NCBI GenBank assembly: GCA_050246475.1
Contig: JBFWVZ010000005.1
Coordinates: forward strand, 186,001 to 250,000
Length of the DNA stretch: 64,000 nt
Origin: CADEEL01 sp050246475
Lineage (GTDB): Bacteria > Pseudomonadota > Alphaproteobacteria > Caulobacterales > Aquidulcibacteraceae
Direction of reading: 5' to 3'
Shown piece by piece: positions 1-6,974 of the stretch; the stretch's first letter is position 1; every line of letters starts with the position of its first letter. The translations under genes were made by a program, and so were the position numbers. The notes under the pieces are model-generated. The model searched no databases. It was not told where the DNA came from and saw only the letters and a program-made list of their open reading frames with translations.

Positions 1-401
1 CGACGATCCAGTCCCTGCCGCTCAACCTCATTCAATCGGGCACGCCGCTCTTCAACCTGTGCCGCAATCTGGGCGGCGCCTTCGGGCTCGCGGCGCTCTC
101 CACCGTGCAGGCGCGCTCCTATCTCATGCACCGGCATGAACTCTTCATCGCCGCCGATCCGAACAATGCACGCGTTCGGCAAATGATCGAGGGCGCGGCG
201 CAAAATGCGCCGCCCGGCGCGGATCCAGACCGCCTCGGGCAGGTGTTCTACGCTCACATTCTGGAGCGCGAGGCGCTCGTCATGGCGTTCAATGACGGAT
301 TCCTGATGCTCGCGGTCGCACTCGCGTGCGCGAGCTTCGCCATCTTTGCGCTGAAGCGTGCGGCCCCGCCGGCGCCCGGAACCATCGAACCCGCGCATTG
401 A
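1..401 (+). CDS. MFS multidrug efflux transporter (DHA2/EmrB-like), C-terminal end only
   Basis: The window opens inside this gene; the reading frame starts at base 3 and runs to TGA at 399-401. The visible part carries the segment NLCRNLGGAFGLAALST, which matches the RNLGGSxG-type helix near the end of 14-helix DHA2 drug/proton antiporters, then a periplasmic loop rich in His and acidic residues and a last hydrophobic helix (LMLAVALACASFAIFAL). Such pumps export toxic compounds through the inner membrane, usually with an MFP and an outer membrane factor. The partner genes would lie left of the window. The family call is good; the substrate cannot be told. Confidence 0.8.
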   Translation, partial: TIQSLPLNLIQSGTPLFNLCRNLGGAFGLAALSTVQARSYLMHRHELFIAADPNNARVRQMIEGAAQNAPPGADPDRLGQVFYAHILEREALVMAFNDGFLMLAVALACASFAIFALKRAAPPAPGTIEPAH

Positions 402-422
402 ACTTTCGCGACATTCGCAGCC

Positions 423-518
423 CCTCCCCCTGCAAGGGGGAGGTAAGGCGGGGGTAAGCGCATCGTCCTGCCGAAGGCTGCGCCCACCCCCTCCCAGCCT
501 CCCCCTTTCCGGGGGAGG
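423..518. repeat. Intergenic palindromic repeat element, GGGGGAGG type (copy 1)
   Basis: Two short perfect hairpins flank a spacer. The first is CCTCCCCCT/AGGGGGAGG at 423-443 with a 3-base loop. The second is CCTCCCCC/GGGGGAGG at 498-518. The second half (CCCCTCCCAGCCTCCCCC followed by TTTC and the other arm) is almost identical to the element at 35276-35314, and a related one lies at 17709-17850. This is a dispersed, non-coding extragenic palindrome of the sort common in alphaproteobacterial genomes. Confidence 0.75.
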
Positions 519-577
519 AGAACGTGTTGCGTCATCCGCCGCTTCACGCGCATCATGCGCACGCAAGAGGAAGCGTC

Positions 578-2299
578 ATGCCCGAATACGATCTCGTCAT
601 CCGCAACGGTGAAATCGCTGACGGAAGCGGCCGCACGATGCAGACGGGCGACGTCGCCGTCGCGGGCAATCGCATCGCCGCCATCGGCAAGAACCTTCCG
701 ACGGGGAAAGAAGAGATCGACGCGGCTGGCCTCCTGGTCACGCCCGGCTTTGTTGATGTGCACACGCACTATGACGGCCAGGCGACATGGGATTCGCATC
801 TCGAGCCTTCGACGCGCCACGGCGTGACGAGCGTCGTCACGGGCAATTGCGGCGTCGGCTTCGCGCCATGCCGCGCGGATGATCGCGATGCGCTCGTGCG
901 TCTCATGGAGGGCGTGGAGGATATTCCCGGCGCGGCGCTGCACGAAGGGCTGCCGTGGAATTGGGAGAGCTTCCCCGATTATCTCGATGCACTCTCGCAG
1001 CGTGCGCGCGATTGCGACATCGCCGCGATGGTGCCGCACGGCGCGCTGCGCGTCTTCGCAATGGGCGAACGCGGCATCAACCGCGATCCCGCGACTGAGG
1101 AAGACATCGCCGTCATGCGGCGCATCTTGTCGGAGGCGCTCGATGCCGGCGCCGTGGGCTTGGGCACGTCGCGCACCATCGCGCACAGAACATCGACCGG
1201 CGATTTGACGCCTATGTACGGCGCCGCGCGCGCCGAAGTCGCGGGCCTCTCGAAAACGCTCAAAGGCCGCGGCGTCTTCCAGCTCGTCTCCGATTTCGTG
1301 GATGAGGAAGAAGAGTTCGGCCTGCTCGAGGATGCGGCGAAGGCCGGCGCTTGTGCGGCGTCGTTCTCCTTGCTCCAAGCCGATCTCGCGCCCGCCAAGT
1401 GGCGCTCGCTTTTGGATCGGGTCGAAGCGGCCGATCGCGCCGGGCTCAACATCCGCGCGCAAGTGATCCCGCGTCCCGTCGGCGTGCTGCTGGGCCTTGA
1501 AGCCAGCATGAACCCGTTCACCGGCAAGCCGAGCTACCGCGCGTTGGCGCACCTGCCGCTCGCCGAACGCGTCAGAGCAATGCGTGATACGGAGATGCGT
1601 GCGCGCATCTTGGGCGAGGAGATCGACAAGACCAACCCGCTCCTCGTCTATCTCACCAACGCGTTCGCGAAATTCTTTCCGCTCGGCGATCCGCCCGATT
1701 ATGCGCCCCCACCCGAAGCCTCGATCGCCGCGCTCGCGGCCGCGCGCGGCGTCGCGCCGCAAGAACTGGCGTATGATTTGCTGCTTGAGAAGGAGGGCAA
1801 GGCGCTCTTCTATCTGCCGCTCTACAACTACACGTCCGGCGATCTCCGCGTTGTCGAGGAGATGCTCGCCCACCCGCTGACGATCTTCGGCTTGGGAGAC
1901 GGCGGCGCCCATGTCGGCTCGATCTGCGACGGCAGCGCGACGACCTACTTGCTGCAACACTGGGCGCGGGACCGCGCACGCTTCACCATCCCCGAAACGA
2001 TCGCGATGCTTACGCGCAAGCCGTGCGAACTCGCTGGCCTCGAAGATCGAGGCCTCCTCGCGCCCGGCATGAAAGCGGACGTGAACGTGATCGATTTGAG
2101 CGCGCTCGCCATCGAAGCGCCGCGCCTCGTGCGCGATCTCCCCGCGGGCGGCAAACGCCTGCTGCAAAACGCGAAGGGCTACCGCGCGACCATCCTCTCC
2201 GGCCAGATCGTCTCCCGCGACGACGCGCCCACCGGCGCACTGCCGGGGCGCGTTGTTCGCGGGCGCCAAACCGCGCCGCACGCGCTGGCGGCGGAGTAA
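578..2299 (+). CDS. N-acyl-D-amino-acid deacylase / D-aminoacylase family amidohydrolase
   Basis: A 573-residue metal-dependent amidohydrolase expected to remove N-acyl groups from D-amino acids or act on a related amide in the cytoplasm. Near the N-terminus there is DLVIRNGEIADGSG, then the metal-binding HxH in GFVDVHTHYDGQ, then the family-typical GNCGVGFAP. A late GDGGAHVGS carries the catalytic Asp region. I chose ATG 578 because AGAGGA lies just upstream and the protein then begins with the usual short beta-sandwich; an in-frame ATG at 524 would add an unrelated Arg/His-rich stretch. The substrate is not determinable from sequence. Confidence 0.87.
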   Translation: MPEYDLVIRNGEIADGSGRTMQTGDVAVAGNRIAAIGKNLPTGKEEIDAAGLLVTPGFVDVHTHYDGQATWDSHLEPSTRHGVTSVVTGNCGVGFAPCRADDRDALVRLMEGVEDIPGAALHEGLPWNWESFPDYLDALSQRARDCDIAAMVPHGALRVFAMGERGINRDPATEEDIAVMRRILSEALDAGAVGLGTSRTIAHRTSTGDLTPMYGAARAEVAGLSKTLKGRGVFQLVSDFVDEEEEFGLLEDAAKAGACAASFSLLQADLAPAKWRSLLDRVEAADRAGLNIRAQVIPRPVGVLLGLEASMNPFTGKPSYRALAHLPLAERVRAMRDTEMRARILGEEIDKTNPLLVYLTNAFAKFFPLGDPPDYAPPPEASIAALAAARGVAPQELAYDLLLEKEGKALFYLPLYNYTSGDLRVVEEMLAHPLTIFGLGDGGAHVGSICDGSATTYLLQHWARDRARFTIPETIAMLTRKPCELAGLEDRGLLAPGMKADVNVIDLSALAIEAPRLVRDLPAGGKRLLQNAKGYRATILSGQIVSRDDAPTGALPGRVVRGRQTAPHALAAE

Positions 2300-2359
2300 G
2301 CGACGCTTGAACAGCTGTGCCTGCAGGCGCAGTGTGGCGAGGCAATTGGAGGGCGGCAC

Positions 2360-2860
2360 ATGCCCTACATACGCGGCGCCTTAGTCGCTGTCGCTTCGCT
2401 GATTACGGCATGCAGCCCCGCGCCTTCCCCATCGCAAGCACCCGACGCAACCGGCATCCGCGCCATCGTGGAGACGATCTACGCACAGTATCTCGATGAG
2501 GATTTACGCACCGGCGATGTGCCTCTCGTGGACGCCGCGCCCTGGAGTGCCGCCACGCGTGCGCGCCTGGCGGAAGCCGAGACCCTTGATCAGACTATTC
2601 TCGTCTTCAATCCGCTGACCGAGAGTCAGGAGGACATCATCGAGAATGTGCGCGTCGGCCAGCCGGCTATCCGCGCGGACGGGACGGCATCAGTCGACGT
2701 GCGCTTCATCCTGGGCGACGAGCGCGTGCAGCAGCACGATTTCATCCGCGAAGACGGCGCATGGCGGCTTCACAATATCCGCGCGGATGAGTGGACGCTC
2801 GACGCCCTCTTGACGGAGGCGATCGCCGAAGGCCGCGCGAACGCCCCGCTCGAGCGCTGA
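2360..2860 (+). CDS. Putative lipoprotein, DUF3828-like
   Basis: A 166-residue protein with an N-terminal hydrophobic stretch ending in the lipobox-like LITAC, so it is probably lipid-anchored in the periplasm. After a Pro/Ser-rich linker there is a compact domain beginning IRAIVETIYAQYL and ending in a DGAWRLHNI-type strand pair, which resembles DUF3828/NTF2-like periplasmic domains. It lies 60 bases after the amidohydrolase on the same strand and converges on the gene at 2877. No enzymatic motif is seen; the family resemblance is tentative. Confidence 0.65.
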   Translation: MPYIRGALVAVASLITACSPAPSPSQAPDATGIRAIVETIYAQYLDEDLRTGDVPLVDAAPWSAATRARLAEAETLDQTILVFNPLTESQEDIIENVRVGQPAIRADGTASVDVRFILGDERVQQHDFIREDGAWRLHNIRADEWTLDALLTEAIAEGRANAPLER

Positions 2861-2876
2861 AGACCGCGTCGCCGGC

Positions 2877-3318
2877 TCACTCAAGAACGCATTGAACGCC
2901 GTGGTCGTTGAGGCTCACGACGTAGCGCGCGCTGCTGCCGGCCGGCACCGAATGGTAGACGAATTGCATGCCGTACACCGCCAGCTGCGCCGGGCCGCGA
3001 ACGGTGCACGAGATGCGATTTTCGGCATCCGGGGCGCCGCACGTTGCGGCGCCCGGCGTGGCGTCGATGGCCGGCTCGCCGTTCCACACGCGATCGAGTT
3101 GAGCGCCGTCGACGTTCGCAAGCGTTGGACAGGCGCCCGCGCTTGAGTCCGCGGAAGGTTGCGTGACGGGCGCCATGGCGCCCTCATGCCGGTTGTCCAT
3201 CGTTTCCCGCTGCCACGACAGTCTCCGATGAAGTTTCGGCTTCATTCACCGCTGCCGGTCCGCACGCACACAGCGAAATTGCGGCGGCGCCGGCCGCCAG
3301 AATTTGAATGGTTCTCAT
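2877..3318 (-). pseudogene. Small lipoprotein gene, apparently broken by a frameshift
   Basis: Two overlapping leftward frames look like halves of one gene. The 5' half starts at ATG 3318 behind a strong GGGGGAAGGC ribosome site and encodes a lipoprotein signal (MRTIQILAAG, lipobox SLCAC) but stops at 3184. The 3' half, in the frame reached by skipping one base, runs from about 3245 to 2877 and encodes a Cys-containing domain (ACPTLANVDG ... GVQCVLE) with no start signal of its own. Joined, they would give a lipoprotein of about 145 residues. Either a real inactivating frameshift or a sequencing error in the overlap at 3184-3245. Confidence 0.55.
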
Positions 3319-3408
3319 GCCTTCCCCCTCTGATCGTTCTTCCTTCCCAGAAGGATGCAGGCAAAGAAACGGAATCCGCAACTCCCGATTGGCCCGATCG
3401 CAAAAGCA

Positions 3409-3446
3409 AAGAGCGCGACGGGGCGGCCGTCGCGCTCTTCGTTTTT
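3409..3446. terminator. Bidirectional hairpin terminator
   Basis: A 13-bp perfect stem, AAGAGCGCGACGG at 3409-3421 and its complement at 3427-3439, has a 5-base loop. On the + strand it is followed by CGTTTTT, and on the - strand by TGCTTTTG. It lies 59 bases downstream of the leftward micropeptide gene at 3498-3590 and most likely ends that transcript. Confidence 0.75.
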
Positions 3447-3497
3447 GGCTTCGCTTGATCGGGAGCTAAGCGACTTTTGCGAAGCCGCTTGGCTGGA

Positions 3498-3590
3498 TTA
3501 CGCGACGATCATCGCGGCTTGGTTCAGCACCGGCGCGGCGATGGCGCAGAAGGCGAACGTGGCGATGGCGAGGGACATGATGCGGGTCAT
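3498..3590 (-). CDS. 30-residue hydrophobic micropeptide, tandem copy B
   Basis: The leftward ORF ATG 3590 to TAA 3498 encodes 30 residues beginning MTRIMSLAIATFAF and ending with APVLNQAAMIVA. It is clearly a paralogue of the micropeptide encoded 33 bases upstream (3623-3715): both begin MTR, share SLA-x-A-x-F-A-F, and contain PVLNQAA followed by IV and a C-terminal small residue. Conservation of the protein between two tandem copies, with many synonymous differences, argues that it is translated. The ribosome site is weak (GAG about 9 bases before ATG). A bidirectional terminator follows. It could be a membrane-inserted or exported signal-peptide-like peptide; function unknown. Too short for ordinary gene callers. 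Confidence 0.6.
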   Translation of the reverse strand: MTRIMSLAIATFAFCAIAAPVLNQAAMIVA

Positions 3591-3622
3591 TGGAGGGCTC
3601 TCTGAATTCGGGTGAGTGAGGA

Positions 3623-3715
3623 TTAGGAGACGATCGCGGCAGCTTGGTTCAGCACGGGATAGGCGACCACGGCGAAAGCAAAAGCGGCGGCGGCGAGGGA
3701 AACGAGGCGGGTCAT
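3623..3715 (-). CDS. 30-residue hydrophobic micropeptide, tandem copy A
   Basis: The leftward ORF ATG 3715 to TAA 3623 encodes 30 residues that start MTRLVSLAAAAFAF and contain PVLNQAAAIVS. A good ribosome site, GGAG, lies 8 bases before ATG. One basic residue near the N-terminus followed by a hydrophobic run of about 16 residues suggests insertion in, or export across, the inner membrane; PVLNQAA would then face outwards. It is the upstream member of a tandem pair with 3498-3590, probably one transcript. No family was recognised. Confidence 0.65.
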   Translation of the reverse strand: MTRLVSLAAAAFAFAVVAYPVLNQAAAIVS

Positions 3716-3842
3716 CGGCTTAGCTCCAGGTTCTTGTTCATCGCGTCCTTGCGATGAGTGGAGATTAGGCCCGCGCACTCGTGATCGCTGTGACCTCAGT
3801 CACACCCTGGACAAGGCCCCCCAAAGCCTCGATTGAGCGGCC

Positions 3843-4994
3843 ATGAGACCCGCCTCCGCCCGCGCGCAGATCGCGAATTTTTTGGCCATGGAAATGGCGC
3901 GCGACGCCGACATCCGCGAAGCGGCAGGCCACCGCGTGGTGCATCTCCATGCCGGGCAGCCCTCCACTGGCGCGCCGAAGAAGGCGATCGAAGCAGTCAA
4001 AACGGCGCTCAGCGCCGATGCGCTTGGATACACGGAGGCCAAAGGCTCGCGCGTGCTGCGTGAAGCGATCTCGCGGCACTATGCGGAGACCTACGGCGTC
4101 GATGTCTCGGCGAACCGCATCGTTATCACGACGGGCGCATCGGGCGCGTTCACGCTCGCTTTTCTCGCGCTCTTCGACACTGGCGACAGGATCGCGATGT
4201 GCGCGCCGGGCTATCCGCCCTATCGGCACATCCTCACCGCGCTCGGCATGAAGCCGGCGATCATCGAAGCAACCGGCAACGACCGCATGCAGCTGCAGGC
4301 GCATCGCTTGGACGAGCTTGCACACGAAGCGCCAATTCATGGCGTGCTCGCGGCGAGCCCCGCCAATCCGGCCGGCGCGATGCTCACGGAGGAAGAGCTG
4401 CGCGCGCTTTCGGCGGCGGCGCACAAGCACAAGGCGCCGCTCATCTCCGACGAGATCTATCACGGGATGACGTATGAGCGCCCGGCGACGACGGCGCTCT
4501 CGATCGATCCCGACGCCATCGTCATCAACTCGTTCTCCAAATACTGGTCGATGACGGGATGGCGGATCGGCTGGATCGTGGCGCCGGATCATCTCGTCGG
4601 CGCGGTCGAGCGGCTCACACAAAACCTCACGATCTGCCCGCCGCACATTTCACAGGTCGCTGCGCTGGCGGCGTTGGGTGCGCGCGATGAGTGCGAGGAG
4701 CGGATGCAGGTTTATGCCACGAACCGGCGGCTCATTCTCGACGCCCTGCCCGGCATGAAGCTGCCGCTCGTGGCGCCGCCGGATGGGGCGTTCTACGTGC
4801 TCGCCGATATCTCCGCGCATGGCGACGACAGCCTCGCCTTCGCGCAGCGCGCACTTCAGGAAGCCGGCGTGGCCGTGACGCCCGGCGTCGATTTTGACGA
4901 GCGGCGCGGCAAGAAGTGGATCCGCATCGCCTACGCTCGCGCGACGGGGGAAATCGAGGAAGGGCTCGAGCGGCTCGCCCGCTTCCTCGCCTGA
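3843..4994 (+). CDS. PLP-dependent aminotransferase, class I/II
   Basis: A 383-residue cytoplasmic fold-type I aminotransferase. It has the substrate-end motif HLHAGQPSTGAP at residues 35-46, the cofactor-binding segment ASPANPAG (Asn of the NPxG motif), SDEIYHGMTY (Asp that contacts the pyridine N), and the Schiff-base lysine in SFSKYWSMTGWRIGW, all in the usual order and spacing for AspC-like class If enzymes. The length is normal. It probably transfers an amino group between an amino acid and a 2-oxoacid, but aromatic, aspartate or alanine specificity cannot be told. It is transcribed divergently from the micropeptide pair. Confidence 0.9.
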   Translation: MRPASARAQIANFLAMEMARDADIREAAGHRVVHLHAGQPSTGAPKKAIEAVKTALSADALGYTEAKGSRVLREAISRHYAETYGVDVSANRIVITTGASGAFTLAFLALFDTGDRIAMCAPGYPPYRHILTALGMKPAIIEATGNDRMQLQAHRLDELAHEAPIHGVLAASPANPAGAMLTEEELRALSAAAHKHKAPLISDEIYHGMTYERPATTALSIDPDAIVINSFSKYWSMTGWRIGWIVAPDHLVGAVERLTQNLTICPPHISQVAALAALGARDECEERMQVYATNRRLILDALPGMKLPLVAPPDGAFYVLADISAHGDDSLAFAQRALQEAGVAVTPGVDFDERRGKKWIRIAYARATGEIEEGLERLARFLA

Positions 4995-5000
4995 ACATTC

Positions 5001-5042
5001 GTTCAGCCTGCGTTCAGGTCGAGTTGTTCAGAAATTGTTCAG
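5001..5042 (+). promoter_or_regulatory. Four GTTCAG direct repeats, probable response-regulator binding region
   Basis: GTTCAG occurs at 5001, 5012, 5026 and 5037, i.e. two pairs each with an 11-base period. The first copy is also half of a palindrome, CTGAAC-ATTC-GTTCAG (4991-5006). An 11-base direct repeat is the usual footprint of OmpR/PhoB-type winged-helix response regulators. The repeats end 32 bases before the start of the RcnB-like gene. The regulator is not identified. Confidence 0.5.
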
Positions 5043-5074
5043 CTTGGGACCCGTGCGTTGGAGCTAGGAACAAC

Positions 5075-6211
5075 ATGAAGCGCAGGCTTTTGGCCGCGAT
5101 TGCGCTCGCCTCAGTCATTGGCTGGGCGGGCGTGGCGCAGGCGCAGGACGGCCGCTGGGGCGGACGTCGCGGCGAACAGAGTGAACGAGAAGACCGCGGC
5201 GATCGCGGTGAGAACCGCGGCGAGCGCCGCCGCGGCGACGGCCAACAAGCCGCGCCGCAGCGCCAGCATCAACCGCAACAGCAGCAAACGCGCCGGCGCG
5301 AAGGCGGGCCGCAGGCACATGTTAACCGGCAGGGGCCCGTCGCGCGCGACAACATGGCTCGCATGAACCGCGAAGGCGTGCGGCGGGGCAATCCGCAGCG
5401 CCAGATGGGCCAAAACAACGGCCCGCGGAATTGGCAAGGCCAGAACAACAACAACAACCCCGCGGCGCGCATGCGCCGGCAAGGCCCGCCGAATTATGCG
5501 GGCGCCAACAACGGGCCGCGTCAGGGCCAATGGCAAGGCAACAACGGACCGCGCCGGGGTGAGTGGCAGGGCCAGAACAATAACAACAACCGCGCGCAAG
5601 TGCGCCGCCGTGAAGGCGGACCGGGCGCTTACGCGGGCAACAATCGCGGCCCGCGCAACGGCCAATACAACGGCGAACGCCGCCGCGGCGACGGCCAGTG
5701 GAACGGCGCCAACAATCGCCGTGACGTCGTGCGCAGGGACGGCCCGCGCCGCGACGGTGTGCGGCGCGGCCAGCGTTCCGAGCGTTACGCACAGCTGCGC
5801 CCGCGCCACCACAATTACCGCGATTGGCGCGCCGTTCCGCGCGGGCGGTATTTCGATCGCGGCTACGCCTCGGTGATCGGCGGCTACTACGGTGGCCACT
5901 ACCGCTGGTGGGGCGAGCCGGGTTGGCGTCCGCCTTCGCGCGCATGGCGCTTGGGCTACGCGTTCCCGCGCCATCTGCATTACTCGCCGGTGCCGTACGC
6001 GCTCTACAGCCGCTTGCCGCCGCCGCCTTACGGCTGCCGCTACGTGCGCTATGGCAGCGATATCCTGCTGATCGCCATCAGCTCGCTCATCGTGCTCGAC
6101 GCCATCATGCTGATCGACAGCTATGACGGCTACGACGACGGCTACTATTACGACGATGGCTACTACGACGACGGCTACTATGACGATGGGTACTATTACG
6201 ACGGGTACTGA
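5075..6211 (+). CDS. RcnB-family exported protein with Arg/Gly/Asn-rich repeats
   Basis: The 378-residue protein has a signal peptide (MKRRLLAAIALASVIGWAG, cleavage after AQA). A long low-complexity region, about residues 25-235, repeats RRREGGPxAY, GQNNNN and RRGDGQW units. The C-terminal third contains the RcnB-type domain (HHNYRDWRAVPRGRYF, LPPPPYGCRYVRYGSDILLI), which is known from periplasmic nickel/cobalt-homeostasis proteins, then a tail of YDDGYY repeats. Start ATG 5075 follows GGAGCTAGGA. It is much longer than E. coli RcnB because of the repeats, so a metal role is only inferred; a cell-surface or nucleic-acid/polymer-binding role is equally possible. A terminator follows. Confidence 0.75.
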   Translation: MKRRLLAAIALASVIGWAGVAQAQDGRWGGRRGEQSEREDRGDRGENRGERRRGDGQQAAPQRQHQPQQQQTRRREGGPQAHVNRQGPVARDNMARMNREGVRRGNPQRQMGQNNGPRNWQGQNNNNNPAARMRRQGPPNYAGANNGPRQGQWQGNNGPRRGEWQGQNNNNNRAQVRRREGGPGAYAGNNRGPRNGQYNGERRRGDGQWNGANNRRDVVRRDGPRRDGVRRGQRSERYAQLRPRHHNYRDWRAVPRGRYFDRGYASVIGGYYGGHYRWWGEPGWRPPSRAWRLGYAFPRHLHYSPVPYALYSRLPPPPYGCRYVRYGSDILLIAISSLIVLDAIMLIDSYDGYDDGYYYDDGYYDDGYYDDGYYYDGY

Positions 6212-6234
6212 TCGTCTGACCCGGCGCTAGGATT

Positions 6235-6263
6235 GGGCCGCTCCCGAAAGGGAGCGGCCCTTT
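6235..6263 (+). terminator. Rho-independent terminator after the RcnB-like gene
   Basis: A 10-bp perfect stem GGGCCGCTCC/GGAGCGGCCC with a 6-base loop CGAAAG is followed by TTT, 24 bases after the stop codon. The rest of the interval, 6264-6496, holds only a Pro-rich open frame that I do not consider a gene. Confidence 0.8.
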
Positions 6264-6496
6264 GTCTGCGCCGTCGCCGTCGCCGGCAGAGGCGGACTGG
6301 GGCTGGGCGGCGGGTCGGCGACGGGCGGCGCCGGCACTTCGGTCGGCGGCTGGGCTGGGGGGACTTCCGGGGATGGGCGGCCAGGCGGCGAGCCTGGCAT
6401 GGGTCCATCTGGCGCTGGCGGCGGCGGCGGGGGTGGAATCGTCGTCATGAACGGCCAACGCGTGGAAAAATTGGGCGTTCCCCTGCCCCGGCAGGG

Positions 6497-6524
6497 TTGA
6501 CCGGTCCCCGGCCTCTCCTTAAAT
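6497..6524 (+). promoter_or_regulatory. Probable groESL promoter
   Basis: TTGACC (6497-6502) and TTAAAT (6519-6524) are separated by 16 bases, immediately upstream of the CIRCE element. This is a plausible sigma-70-type vegetative promoter. A heat-shock sigma promoter could overlap it, but I cannot separate the two by eye. Confidence 0.5.
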
Positions 6525-6532
6525 GCCCGGCG

Positions 6533-6559
6533 TTAGCAGCCGTGCCGGGAGAGTGCTAA
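6533..6559 (+). promoter_or_regulatory. CIRCE operator (HrcA binding site)
   Basis: TTAGCAGCC, nine bases, then GAGTGCTAA. The right arm is a perfect match to the CIRCE consensus TTAGCACTC-N9-GAGTGCTAA; the left arm keeps the outer TTAGCA. The position, between promoter and groES, is the standard one for HrcA repression of chaperonin operons. hrcA itself is not in the window. Confidence 0.85.
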
Positions 6560-6607
6560 CGCCCTCTTCCCCGGCTGCACCCATTGATCTCAAGAAGGGA
6601 GTCGCTC

Positions 6608-6925
6608 GTGGCGAGCTTTCGTCCGTTGCATGATCGCGTTCTCGTGAAGCGCGTGAAGGAAGAAGAGAAGTCCAAGGGCGGGATCATCATCCCGGAGACG
6701 GCTCAAGAGAAGCCGCAAGAAGGCGAAGTCGTCGCCGTCGGCCCCGGCGGGCGCGACGAAGACGGCGAGCGCATCGACATGGACGTCAAGGTCGGCGACC
6801 GCATCCTGTTCGGCAAATGGTCGGGCACGGAAGTGAAGATCGACGGCGAAGAACTCCTCATCATGAAGGAGTCCGACATCCTCGGCGTCATCGAAGAAAA
6901 GAAGGCGAGCAAGAAGGCCGCCTAA
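6608..6925 (+). CDS. groES: Co-chaperonin GroES
   Basis: The 105-residue, 10-kDa lid subunit of the GroEL/GroES folding chamber in the cytoplasm. FRPLHDRVLVKRV opens the beta-barrel, the mobile loop follows (EEKSKGGIIIPETAQEKP), and the protein ends in ILGVIEE plus a Lys-rich tail. I chose GTG 6608 because AAGAAGGGAG sits 7 bases upstream; the in-frame ATG at 6584 would place that ribosome site inside the gene. It is followed after 49 bases by groEL and controlled by the CIRCE site. Confidence 0.97.
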   Translation: MASFRPLHDRVLVKRVKEEEKSKGGIIIPETAQEKPQEGEVVAVGPGGRDEDGERIDMDVKVGDRILFGKWSGTEVKIDGEELLIMKESDILGVIEEKKASKKAA

Positions 6926-6974
6926 GCGCGCCTCGCTCTCCTCCCCCACTCATTCAATCAAGGTAGGCAAACAT

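Noticed and set aside
254..2359. Long leftward open frame of 701 codons
   Set aside because: It is the antisense shadow of the amidohydrolase gene at 578-2299, with Arg/Ala-rich low-complexity sequence and no domain; high GC keeps antisense frames open.
6111..6211. Tandem short repeats as a separate repeat feature
   Set aside because: They are in-frame YDDGYY codons of the RcnB-like gene.
6227..6448. Leftward Pro-rich ORF of 73 codons
   Set aside because: No ribosome site, overlaps a clear terminator, and the composition is explained by G/C runs.
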